A DNA stretch of 45,545 nucleotides. Source: a virus. The notes under the pieces were generated by a model. The model did not search any database and had not been told where the DNA came from. It saw only the letters and a list, made by a program, of their open reading frames with translations. Within the stretch, counting starts at the first letter, position 1. Each line of letters starts with the position of its first letter. The stretch spans positions 1-45,545 of IMG/VR virus record IMGVR_UViG_3300033141_004712; one strand, written 5' to 3'. Shown here in pieces: positions 6,468 to 15,977 of the stretch. Position numbers and translations under genes: made by a program.

Positions 6468-9400
6468 TCATGGTATCTCTAAACAATTTAATATTAAAGT
6501 TCCTGTAAAATTACTATTTATATCAAATACTATTGATGTTATTTTTGTAGTGCTATACCACCCACCATTATGAATTTGAGAGCCATAACGGTCACTGCTT
6601 ACAGCACCGATATTAGAATAGATTGCATGCCAATTTTGACGATAATTTTGAATATTAATTTCACCATTTATTTCATAAGAACTTCCAAATGGGTCTCTAA
6701 AAAAGAAAAAATTTGATGTAGTTCCTCTATCAATATTAACTGTATCCCAACTAACTCCAGTATGAACAAAAGATTGCAAAATAGTGCCATGATAATTATT
6801 GCCAGTATCTCCATTTAAATGATACCTAATTCCATAATATTGGGGGGAAGTTATAGCTCCAAATATATTTATTTTTATCATATCACACCAATCAGGAATT
6901 GTTAAAGTATAAGAGGAACTATTTATTAAATTTGTAGAAGATGCTATTGAAAATTGCCCTTTGTTTCTTATATATCCACTTGTGCTAACACTCAACACAT
7001 ACCCATCGCTCGTGTCAGAATTGCTGTCAATTGTCAGGGCATAGGTTTCAGAACTATTGGCATTTATTGTCATTGAACTTGACAACGTCATTCCACCTGC
7101 CACATCTATATTGCTTCCGCTTTCTGTCATTATGCTATCACCGACGGCATTGGCGGAAGTAAATTTAGCAATCTTGCCAGTAGTGCCAGAACCGCCTACA
7201 CCTGCAGCGGCACTTGTCTGCTTTGTGCCGTCTGGAAATATTATACCACCTGAATATGTGGAAGAAGATAAAATGATATTGCCATCTTTCACATCAAGTT
7301 TCTCGGAAGGCGAAGTCGTCCCTATGCCGACATTGCCATTATCACTGATTAACATTAAATCTTTAGAATTTTTATTGCTATAAAACCGAAAACCATAATC
7401 CCCCCAATATAAAAACTGGGCTTTTAACACATCGCCTATTTTGAATGAAATATAATCATTGTAGCCCACCGCACTATTTAGAAATAATTGTGTGTGTCCA
7501 GAGGCGGGACGATTTATTGAAACATCGCCATTTTCAACTTCTAACTTATAAGAAGGCGAATTTGTTCCAATCCCAACCTTTCCCCCACTCACCACAAAAG
7601 TAGAGCCACCGACGGAAAAGTCGCTGTTTTGGAAGGTTACCGAAGAGGTTTCAGTGAGGTCAATTTTATCACCTAAAGCGGATTGTATGTCGCTGTTTAT
7701 GCCAGAAGTGTTCTGTATGTCGCCGTAAATACTCCCAGAGGCGTTTATATTGCCGGTGTTTAACTCTGTTGTGTCTATTATCCCATTATCGCTTATCGTA
7801 GTGCAAGGCGGAGCTCCGCAACCATCGCCTATACCAATAACATCATTAAAAGTAGTAGAACTCTGGAAGGTATGAACCCCTGTCCAGTTATAGTTAGCCG
7901 ATTGGTCTGCCGTTAATCCTGTTAAATTTGAACCATCGCCATAATATGTTGCATTAGTAATTAAATTGCCATTCATATCTAAATCAGTGCCAAAAATAGA
8001 ACCGCCAGAAGATAATCCAAGAATTTGACTGCCGCCAGCATAAAGTCGCAAATAACTTGACTCGTTATTTCTTATGACCGCACCTAAAGCATTGTCATAA
8101 TATATGCGTAAACCGTCATTTATGGTATTGCCCTCTAAAGCATTTGTAAATAAAAGGGACTTTGAACATGAAGCCCCGTGTAATTGAATTGTGCCAGCAG
8201 CAGGCGTGGCAATATTATACCCCATAGCGCCTGCACCGCTAATATATAATTGGCTGGAAGTCTTTAATTGGTAATTACCTAAATCCACTTCGCCTGTCGC
8301 TCCAGAATAAGGAACTTTATCCGCCTCAAGCGTAGCGGTAGAAGTCTCAAGGTCGTCAATGTCAGAAGCATTGGTAGATACATTTCCTGCTATTGTGGTA
8401 GTATCAGTCGCTATGGCATTATCAGCCGCTTGCCTGTCGGCTATTTCCTGATTTAGGTTTGCTTCCAGCGTGGCAGTGGAACTCTCAAGATTGGCAATAT
8501 CAGTATCATTTGAGGTAATTTCAGTTTGCAAATCTCCTGTTGATACCTGCAAATTGTAAATATCAGTATCATTGCTGTCAATTTGGCTTTGAAGATTTGC
8601 AGTAGATGTCTTCAAATCTGCCACATCATTTTGCAGCACCACTATTTGTGGAGTGAGGTTTGAAGCGGGTATGGCAACATTGGAAGGGGAAGTCCCGCCA
8701 AAATATATCTCAATGTCAGGCGAACCCCCATTGCCATAAACATAAGCGTATCCCGCCACTTCTACCCTGTCGCCGTCGTCTAATTTAATATCGGTTGAAG
8801 AAGTAATCAAATCATACAATTGCGGCGTGGATTGTAATTCCCCCGAGTAACCAGTGGTTGAAATAACAATTTCTTCCCCGCCTGATTTGCGAATAGTGAT
8901 AACGCCATACAATCTGACATTTTTATTACCAGAAGTTTTTGCGCCGTAAATCTTTATATCCCATTGCCCAGCGACAATATCCCTTGTAAGCGGAAAGCCG
9001 TCATTCGTAACCCACCGACCAAGTAACGTGTTTCCGTCAGATAGTGAATTGTAGGTAATCGTTGAAACAGAGGAAAGTGTGTTACTTGAATACATTACAT
9101 AGTGCCCGCCGATGTCGGAGGTGTCGTTTGTGAAGTAGTAATTCTCAACGCCTGAAACAGAGGGCGCGTCCCAATACATCGTTCCGTCGGTAGAAATGTT
9201 TAGAACATACCCCTTCCCCACTTTCCCGTTGAATGGCGGTAAGTAATAGGTGAAACTTGAAACTTGATTTCCCGCGTTAATTATAACATTGTAAGTGCCT
9301 GTTGAAAAAATCAAATCAGCATTATTCAAAATAAGGTTTCCTGTCATCGTATCGCCTGATTTAAGAACATTTTGAGAGGCATAACCACCTTCAATATTTA

Positions 9401-9917
9401 TCCCACCTGAAATGTTGCCAGCACCGTCCAATAAAACCAACTGCCCTGCACTGTTAAAAGAGTTCCCTTGCAAAGTAATAGAAGAAGATAATAATGTTAA
9501 GGGATCGCCTACCGTGCCATCTCCTGTAAATTGAGCAGCATCCGAGACAATAGCCACAGAACCAACTCCAGCGGAAGTTTGGCAGGTCCCATCTGGAAAG
9601 CATATCCCTTGCACTGTGCCATCTGTGGTAGAGATATAAATTGTTACATTTTCTAACTTTATTTTTTTATTGTGTTTATCAACGCAAAAAATGGTATTAC
9701 CAATACACTCCTGATATTTAGGAGGCACATCGCCTATTGACAATAAATCAGTGTCATCCGCCAAACTTCTGAAATTTTGGTTTATTGCGCCCACATCTAT
9801 TGTGGTTTTGACATCAGTAGGGTAGTAAGGGACTTCATCCCCCGCACGCAATTCTTGTAATTGGGGGATGATGATAAAGAAAACCAAAACCTTCGCTAAA
9901 GTCTTCAAAGTCCCCAT
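6468..9917 (-). CDS. tail fibre/spike protein with signal-peptide-like N-terminus
   Basis: A 1149-residue repetitive protein, probably the receptor-binding fibre. Residues 1-25 form a signal-like segment: lysines, the hydrophobic core VLVFFIIIPQL, then LRA-GD. Two copies of a fibre motif (GIGTNSPSYKLEV and GIGTTSPSEKLDV) and two FPDGT-Q-TSA motifs follow. A coiled-coil heptad-like stretch lies around residues 430-540 (repeats of SNDTDI and ESSTATLEA). The C-terminal 150 residues are non-repetitive and rich in aromatic residues and Asn, probably the tip. It follows the largest ejection protein, the T7 gp17 position. The start overlaps the preceding gene; ribosome site weak. Confidence 0.85.
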   Translation of the reverse strand: MGTLKTLAKVLVFFIIIPQLQELRAGDEVPYYPTDVKTTIDVGAINQNFRSLADDTDLLSIGDVPPKYQECIGNTIFCVDKHNKKIKLENVTIYISTTDGTVQGICFPDGTCQTSAGVGSVAIVSDAAQFTGDGTVGDPLTLLSSSITLQGNSFNSAGQLVLLDGAGNISGGINIEGGYASQNVLKSGDTMTGNLILNNADLIFSTGTYNVIINAGNQVSSFTYYLPPFNGKVGKGYVLNISTDGTMYWDAPSVSGVENYYFTNDTSDIGGHYVMYSSNTLSSVSTITYNSLSDGNTLLGRWVTNDGFPLTRDIVAGQWDIKIYGAKTSGNKNVRLYGVITIRKSGGEEIVISTTGYSGELQSTPQLYDLITSSTDIKLDDGDRVEVAGYAYVYGNGGSPDIEIYFGGTSPSNVAIPASNLTPQIVVLQNDVADLKTSTANLQSQIDSNDTDIYNLQVSTGDLQTEITSNDTDIANLESSTATLEANLNQEIADRQAADNAIATDTTTIAGNVSTNASDIDDLETSTATLEADKVPYSGATGEVDLGNYQLKTSSQLYISGAGAMGYNIATPAAGTIQLHGASCSKSLLFTNALEGNTINDGLRIYYDNALGAVIRNNESSYLRLYAGGSQILGLSSGGSIFGTDLDMNGNLITNATYYGDGSNLTGLTADQSANYNWTGVHTFQSSTTFNDVIGIGDGCGAPPCTTISDNGIIDTTELNTGNINASGSIYGDIQNTSGINSDIQSALGDKIDLTETSSVTFQNSDFSVGGSTFVVSGGKVGIGTNSPSYKLEVENGDVSINRPASGHTQLFLNSAVGYNDYISFKIGDVLKAQFLYWGDYGFRFYSNKNSKDLMLISDNGNVGIGTTSPSEKLDVKDGNIILSSSTYSGGIIFPDGTKQTSAAAGVGGSGTTGKIAKFTSANAVGDSIMTESGSNIDVAGGMTLSSSMTINANSSETYALTIDSNSDTSDGYVLSVSTSGYIRNKGQFSIASSTNLINSSSYTLTIPDWCDMIKINIFGAITSPQYYGIRYHLNGDTGNNYHGTILQSFVHTGVSWDTVNIDRGTTSNFFFFRDPFGSSYEINGEINIQNYRQNWHAIYSNIGAVSSDRYGSQIHNGGWYSTTKITSIVFDINSNFTGTLILNCLEIP

Positions 9918-12900
9918 TTTTTTCTATTCCTTTTTATTGTATCACCAACTGATTGGTAATACTTTTTCATTTTCTCATAATCACCTTTTTCTCTTGCTTC
10001 TTTTGCCTTTTTAAGTCTTTTTCGTATATAATTAGTGTAGTAATATCTCATTCTTCTCAATACTCCCCGTTCTTTAGGGGTTATCTTTTTGCCACTATAT
10101 TTTTCTTGTAATTCTGTAAATTTTTCAAAGAAATCTCTTATATGCCGTGATGGTGTATGTGGAGACTGAACAAAGAGAGATTTGATTAAGGGAAAATCTC
10201 TTGCCAATAGTGTCTCGCTAAATTTACTAAAATCCAATTGCTCAAAAAAACCGCCAGTGCTGCTTTTAATTATATGCTGCACCTGAACAGGGGAAAGTTT
10301 AACCCCAAATGCAACAAGCCCTTTGGAAAGTATTTTAGAAATTTCCCAAGTATCCGCTTTATATCGTTGTTCTATAGGTTTTCTTTTCATACCCTCTGTT
10401 TCTATTGGTGTCCCAAAGTAGGTGCGGTTGGCTTCTATGGATTGAATAATCTCCAACACATTGGGAATAATAGGTGGTTTAAGACCTCGCAGAAGTTCCT
10501 TGCTGGCTTCTTTTATGGGTTTTATCTCTTTTTCATCCATACTGCACAAAGCAGCAAGAGGCAGAGAGATAAAAATGCCACCTAATGTAAATGGTATTGG
10601 TAATGCTGTTATATTTTCATCATTTACTTTAATAAACCAATGTGTTAATTTGTAACCCCAATCCATATCTTTATACCAATCCTCGTTTCTGTATGTAAGA
10701 TGTTGCACCACAGCCGGGACTGTCATATATATCAAACTCTTTGAAATAACCTGTTGAGGATTACGCTTTAATTCCCTCATTAGTTTACTTATATCTTGCA
10801 CATTGGCATTAAAAAATGCTGAAATTTGATTAACATATTTGCCAACCCTACCTGCCCTGCTAAAATTGATTGTTAAATCCTGCCCGGATACAAAAGCATA
10901 CATTGCTTTTTCATAATCAGTCCACTTGGGTCTTTCTTTCTCAAGTATTTCCAGCATTTTCTTAAATTCTGTGGCTCTCGGCCCCAATTCTGGAATACCT
11001 ATTACACCTCTTGTCCATTGCATAAAGGCGTGCATAGATTTAATCGGATGATTGATAAATTTTAGTCTTTTACCAGTCTTTTTAAATACAAGGTCAGAAA
11101 AAGCATTCTGCGCCGCTATCATATCAGCGCCAGCTACATAACTCATTGACCCGCCCATTGCTTCAAATCTGCGTAATACATTTTCAGGAGCAGCGGTGTG
11201 GACTTTAAATATCCCTGTTAATGCCTCTCTAAAACCCAAACCAGTCTTGCTATATGCGATAGCACTTAATATATCCCTTGCAGGATTTTTAATAAGAAAG
11301 GCAAGTTTTGCCTGTGTAGCCCCCCACCTAATCATACGGGGAAGAGCGGCTAAAACTTTCATTGCTTCTCTCACCATAGCCCCATTTATATCGGATAATG
11401 AGTTATACAATTGTGTGTCCGCAATTTCAAAATACCGCCTTTTATAACCTTTATCAGTTTTGTGCAAGACAGAAATAACCTTTTGTGTGCCGGGAACATA
11501 CCCATTGGCATCAGTAAAAAGAGTTAACAAGGTATCTTTGTGAGTTTTTAATAATCTTTCATCAAAACCCAACGAAGCCAATTGGTCTTCTAACTTTGAT
11601 AAATGGAACTTTTTGACTTGTGCGGGATATATTTCTTTAAAATATTTCAAAATATACCGGTTGCCTGCTATTTTATAAGAATTATCATATAACTCCGCTA
11701 TTGCCTGTGAAATGCGAGTTCTATGCTCCCTTGTCAGCATTTCAGTGGCATAAGACATTAAAGATTCTATGGCGCCTTCAATTGGCACATTATGCCCTCT
11801 TCTTGCTTTTAAACGAGAAGGGGCAAACTTCCCCGCTGCTCCTGTGGCTTTGGCAGCCACATATTCAGAGGGTAATTGTGCCGCCTGCTCTGGTATACGC
11901 ATAGTGCGGACAGGAATAAAGAAAGGATTTGCCTTTCTCATCCTTAGTAAATCATTTTTGCTTAATCCGCCCGCTTCTGCTAACCTTTCTACAAATTGCC
12001 AAGCCCAATTATTTACTTCTTTGGCAGTATGTGACCATACAGAATTTTCATATTTTTGAATAAAAGCAAGCGCCTCTTCTTCAGGCATAATATGCCGCAA
12101 GCCACGCTTGGCATAAACTAAAGCGTTGAGAGCGTGTAAATAATCAGAAAATAGAGCTAATTGCTCGCCCGGTATTGGCTCTAAAATTTTTTTGAGTGAA
12201 GGGCCAACATATCTGCCCACACTATCAACAGAAGCAACATTTATCATATGATCTGCTATGGCAGCTGCCTTGTTTCTTACTCCTGTCATGGTATAATAAA
12301 CGCTGGCAGTAATTGGTATGCGCTTTTCTTCAAAATATCCCTTACCATAAACCCCTTCTTCTATCCATTTCCAAGAAATTATCTCATCTTCAAAATTTGT
12401 CCGAAGGAATTTCTTTCCTGCTTCAGTATATCCCTTAATGCCTTTTGTCGCCACTAACCTACCACCAACATTAGTATAAGAGGCAATGCGGTCTTCCACT
12501 CCTTGTGTTATATACCGCCGTATCATATTTTTTAATTCACTTAAATTAAGGGCTATACTTCGGTCTTTATCTATGAGATAATTAAAAAATACCTGAGTAA
12601 ATGTATCTTTTTCATCTGTCTTCTTACCTAAAAGCCAACCCTTCAACCATTCAGCAAAACCTTCGTTAAATCGTCCCTTTTTGGCATAATCCTTGCTGGC
12701 TATACGGTCTAACATGGCATTATAATTACGAGCCGTGCCCTTATAATAAGGCATTAGTTCTCTTGCTGTTTTAGCAAGTGAACGCCCAACATTATTAAGT
12801 TTAGAAGCGATATCGTGCGCAATTTCGTGGGATAAATACTCATAATCCAATACATCTCTGGCAATAATCGTCCCACTTTCAAGAGGCATTTTAGCGGCGA

Positions 12901-14365
12901 CATCTTTGCCCAATCTCTTCCTTTTTGGGCCATAAATAGTAATAGAAAATCTATCTTTTATAAATTGCTGTATTTGTATAGGTGTTACAATGCCCTCTTT
13001 CCCCAATGCTTCAGAAGTTTCCTCTAAAAATTTTCTTTCAGCAGCCGCTTGCTCTGACCGCATAACCATTGCTTCTTCTATATCCTTTTTACATCTTGCT
13101 TGCACAGTCTCTTTTGGAGGAATAGCAGCCCCTGTTTTCTCTTTATTTTCCTCTAATTTTCTCATTAAATATTCAGAATAATATTCTTTTTCACTCTTTG
13201 AAGCTTCTAATGGCTTCATCATATCATCAAGTTCTCTTGCTATCTTGGAGTCGTGGATTGCCACATCTTTTTTTATTTTATTAAGCGTATGTTCTGCTTT
13301 GGCTATTTGGGTTCGCAATGGCAAACTTTTATCCTTTTCAGAGGCAATTGTAAGATTTACCAATTTTTGATATATTTGCTTAAATTTATACTTTTTTAAC
13401 CCAATTTCGGCATTTTTCTTTAAATCGGCGAGAACCCCCTTTGTCCATTGCTGGAATTTACTTATATCAATCCCAGAATGCTCCAATATCTCCTTGATAG
13501 TAGGATTTTTTACCATAAACTTTTTATCGGTAAAAGTTTTAAAAAATTGCCTACCATAAATTTCCGTCGTAGCAGCCGCAGTCGGCGCTGCTTTTGCTCC
13601 CCAAGCAGAAAGCCCACCAGAAGCAATCACAGCTGCTAAAAAATGCCCCACCCGTATGGCTTTTTTCTCAATATCAGTGGCGCCTTCTCTTATAAATTTT
13701 TCAGGTGGTAAATATTTATCAATGGCTAAAAATGTTCCTAAATCAAGAACTGTTAATAGGGGATTAGTATACACAGCATATCCCAAAGCAGCAAAGGTCC
13801 CTAATTTCAATGCGCCCATACCTGTATCTTTAGCCAAATCTTTTAATCTGGGGTCTGGCTCTCGTCCCAAATTATCAACAACCCATTTAGTTACATAATC
13901 CTCTTCATTTTCTATGACTTCTTTGATTGGCACATTATATGTCTTTGCCATATCATTTATTAAAGTGGCCTTTGCTATTTCACTTTCAGAACTACCCGGT
14001 AAAGCCGTTTTTAATTTTTCAAGTGCTATATCCCATAAAGTCCTTTTTGGCATAGGTTTAAGTTCAGGGATTACTTTACCGGTAAAGGGGTCTCTTTTTA
14101 ATGTTAATGAGGGCTTTGGCCGTTCAAAAGCACCAAGAAGGTCTGTTTTTATCTCCGTCTTTTCTGGAATAAAAATAGGCAGCTCTTTTTTTGTTTTTTC
14201 TATTTCGCCAAATTCTATATCTTTGGCAAATTGCGGGTAATTCATTATAATTGCTTTAGATAATTCATAATCCCCAAATTTGCGTAAAGCAGGATATTTT
14301 TGTTTTATTTGCTGCGCAAAATCAGAAAAATTGATTTTTTCAGTTTTAGTATTATTGGGTGGCAT
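9905..14365 (-). CDS. large internal/ejected virion protein with metallopeptidase motif
   Basis: A 1486-residue protein in the position of T7 gp16. It contains a gluzincin-like zinc peptidase signature, S-H-E-I-A-H (H513, E514, H517) followed by N-E-G-F-A-E-W (566-573), where a downstream Glu would be the third ligand. The region after about residue 1040 (NPARDILSAIAYSKTGLGF) resembles domains found in phage polyvalent proteins. Long helical, Lys/Glu-rich stretches suit an ejection protein. No transglycosylase motif is seen, so the peptidase may replace it for cell-wall or inner-protein processing. Start overlaps the previous gene. Confidence 0.75.
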   Translation of the reverse strand: MPPNNTKTEKINFSDFAQQIKQKYPALRKFGDYELSKAIIMNYPQFAKDIEFGEIEKTKKELPIFIPEKTEIKTDLLGAFERPKPSLTLKRDPFTGKVIPELKPMPKRTLWDIALEKLKTALPGSSESEIAKATLINDMAKTYNVPIKEVIENEEDYVTKWVVDNLGREPDPRLKDLAKDTGMGALKLGTFAALGYAVYTNPLLTVLDLGTFLAIDKYLPPEKFIREGATDIEKKAIRVGHFLAAVIASGGLSAWGAKAAPTAAATTEIYGRQFFKTFTDKKFMVKNPTIKEILEHSGIDISKFQQWTKGVLADLKKNAEIGLKKYKFKQIYQKLVNLTIASEKDKSLPLRTQIAKAEHTLNKIKKDVAIHDSKIARELDDMMKPLEASKSEKEYYSEYLMRKLEENKEKTGAAIPPKETVQARCKKDIEEAMVMRSEQAAAERKFLEETSEALGKEGIVTPIQIQQFIKDRFSITIYGPKRKRLGKDVAAKMPLESGTIIARDVLDYEYLSHEIAHDIASKLNNVGRSLAKTARELMPYYKGTARNYNAMLDRIASKDYAKKGRFNEGFAEWLKGWLLGKKTDEKDTFTQVFFNYLIDKDRSIALNLSELKNMIRRYITQGVEDRIASYTNVGGRLVATKGIKGYTEAGKKFLRTNFEDEIISWKWIEEGVYGKGYFEEKRIPITASVYYTMTGVRNKAAAIADHMINVASVDSVGRYVGPSLKKILEPIPGEQLALFSDYLHALNALVYAKRGLRHIMPEEEALAFIQKYENSVWSHTAKEVNNWAWQFVERLAEAGGLSKNDLLRMRKANPFFIPVRTMRIPEQAAQLPSEYVAAKATGAAGKFAPSRLKARRGHNVPIEGAIESLMSYATEMLTREHRTRISQAIAELYDNSYKIAGNRYILKYFKEIYPAQVKKFHLSKLEDQLASLGFDERLLKTHKDTLLTLFTDANGYVPGTQKVISVLHKTDKGYKRRYFEIADTQLYNSLSDINGAMVREAMKVLAALPRMIRWGATQAKLAFLIKNPARDILSAIAYSKTGLGFREALTGIFKVHTAAPENVLRRFEAMGGSMSYVAGADMIAAQNAFSDLVFKKTGKRLKFINHPIKSMHAFMQWTRGVIGIPELGPRATEFKKMLEILEKERPKWTDYEKAMYAFVSGQDLTINFSRAGRVGKYVNQISAFFNANVQDISKLMRELKRNPQQVISKSLIYMTVPAVVQHLTYRNEDWYKDMDWGYKLTHWFIKVNDENITALPIPFTLGGIFISLPLAALCSMDEKEIKPIKEASKELLRGLKPPIIPNVLEIIQSIEANRTYFGTPIETEGMKRKPIEQRYKADTWEISKILSKGLVAFGVKLSPVQVQHIIKSSTGGFFEQLDFSKFSETLLARDFPLIKSLFVQSPHTPSRHIRDFFEKFTELQEKYSGKKITPKERGVLRRMRYYYTNYIRKRLKKAKEAREKGDYEKMKKYYQSVGDTIKRNRKKWGL

Positions 14366-15308
14366 TGGCTTCCCTAATTTTCTTGATGGTGGTTTCTATT
14401 TCTTTTACAAATGGGTTTATTGGTTGCGCCGTGCTTGGTATCGTGTCTGGTGCCCCACCTGCCCCACCTACTGCTCTGCCTACGCCCGCTTCTGCTACAT
14501 CGGCTGATTTTCTAAAAGGAGCTGTGATAAATTCTTTAAATAATTCCCAAAAACTTGTTTTATTTTCTCCCTCTATTTTGCCTTTTCCTTTTAAAAGCTC
14601 TTCTAACTGCTTTTTAAGTCCTTCAGCAAAAATCTTGTCATCTGTATTTATAGCAGGATTTTTAAGAAAAGCATTGATAATGTTTAATGTTTCTTTGGCT
14701 GTTTCTATTGTAAGTTCTCCATCTCTATATGCTTGTATTACTTTCCCAAAACTCTTTTTTATTTCACTTTGTCCTTTTCCAGAAAATCCCCCATAATAAT
14801 TAACTAAATGAGTTTTTAATGTGTTAATATTTATCGCTTTTACAGTTTTCCCTCTTATTGTAGCATCTTGAACAAGAGTAGGGAATTGTTTGATAATTCC
14901 GGGCGCTGTTATCCATTGTTTTTCTTGCGCAAATCCCAATTTATTTGCTGCCAAATCAGCGAGAAATTGCTTATAGGATATTTTTTTACCTTCTGGCGTT
15001 CTAACGAAACCCCTTTCAAATTCCGCTTGGCTTAAATCTGCCTTAATTTTTTGTGATTTTGCGGTTGCTAATGCTCTGTAAACATTAAGAGGAACTTCGG
15101 GTGCGCTTATATTAAACCATTCCTTCATTTCATCGGTTAACGGCACCATATCTTTCTTTTTGGCGTATTTGGCTGTCGCAACCTGTGCTAACCCCTTAGC
15201 AAGAGCGGATAAAAATCCTTGCTCCGGGTTAGGATATTTTGCTTCTATCGCTTTCATCGCTATTTGAAAAGCAGCGTTTAAATCGGGTTCTGGTATAAAT
15301 TTAGCCAT
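14352..15308 (-). CDS. putative internal virion/ejection protein (gp15-like position)
   Basis: A 318-residue protein starting at MAKFIPEPD. The start is set by AGGAGG upstream and by a TAATG overlap with the previous stop. Mostly helical, Ala/Lys-rich, with a Gly/Ala-rich low-complexity segment near residue 280. No catalytic motif visible. Its place between two other ejection-type proteins suggests an internal core protein. Function is inferred from gene order only. Confidence 0.6.
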   Translation of the reverse strand: MAKFIPEPDLNAAFQIAMKAIEAKYPNPEQGFLSALAKGLAQVATAKYAKKKDMVPLTDEMKEWFNISAPEVPLNVYRALATAKSQKIKADLSQAEFERGFVRTPEGKKISYKQFLADLAANKLGFAQEKQWITAPGIIKQFPTLVQDATIRGKTVKAININTLKTHLVNYYGGFSGKGQSEIKKSFGKVIQAYRDGELTIETAKETLNIINAFLKNPAINTDDKIFAEGLKKQLEELLKGKGKIEGENKTSFWELFKEFITAPFRKSADVAEAGVGRAVGGAGGAPDTIPSTAQPINPFVKEIETTIKKIREANATQ

Positions 15309-15919
15309 TACTTGCCTCCTAAGAAATATGCAGCACCTATTTTGGCGGCCGCTCCGAGAACATCGCCCCAAAGACCAGCTTGAGATTGCTCTTTCATTGC
15401 GTCTTTGTATGCTTTCAATTGTTGTTGTGTTAATTCAATCTTCTTTTGCAAAGCATATTGCTCCCCCAACGCTTGCGCTAAGGCATAATACATCTGCCTG
15501 TTGGCTTGAATATCAAATCCTCTGGCCTTCATTATCGCTTCCGCCATATATTGCGCCTTTTGCATAGCCACTTTGGCAATCATTTGCTCTTTTAATGCGG
15601 CGGCTTTTTCCCTCGCCCCTGCTATGGCGGCGGCTTCAATATCGCTACCCCGCAAACCTCTCGCAGCTATATCGGATTGTGCGGCCGCTGCTAAACCTTC
15701 CCCCTGTTGTGTTATTTGCTCTAAAAACGGCTTTAGCAATGGGCCTTGCGCCGCTAATTGCTGTTGCACATAAGGCAAAGCAGAACTCATCGTTTCTGTT
15801 TGCGATTGTCTGATTAAATCAAATATATTTTTAGGTGTAGCAGCAACCTGCTCTGGTATCCTAAAATCAAAACTCGGTAATCCCGGCAACCCGGGCAATC
15901 CGCCTGTCCCGTCACTCAT
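15308..15919 (-). CDS. putative internal virion/ejection protein (gp14-like position)
   Basis: A 203-residue protein that starts after GAGGAGG. The N-terminus has a GLPGLPGLP repeat. The rest is Ala/Gln-rich and strongly helical (AAAAQSDIAARGLRGSDIE, QKKIELTQQQLKAYKDAM), ending with a small Gly/Ala hydrophobic stretch. The composition and place after the nozzle gene match small ejection proteins of podoviruses that insert in the host envelope. No catalytic motif. Confidence 0.6.
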   Translation of the reverse strand: MSDGTGGLPGLPGLPSFDFRIPEQVAATPKNIFDLIRQSQTETMSSALPYVQQQLAAQGPLLKPFLEQITQQGEGLAAAAQSDIAARGLRGSDIEAAAIAGAREKAAALKEQMIAKVAMQKAQYMAEAIMKARGFDIQANRQMYYALAQALGEQYALQKKIELTQQQLKAYKDAMKEQSQAGLWGDVLGAAAKIGAAYFLGGK

Positions 15920-15977
15920 AATGCCTCCTCATATCTCTATATTATAAATATAATATACTAACATTTCAATATACTTA

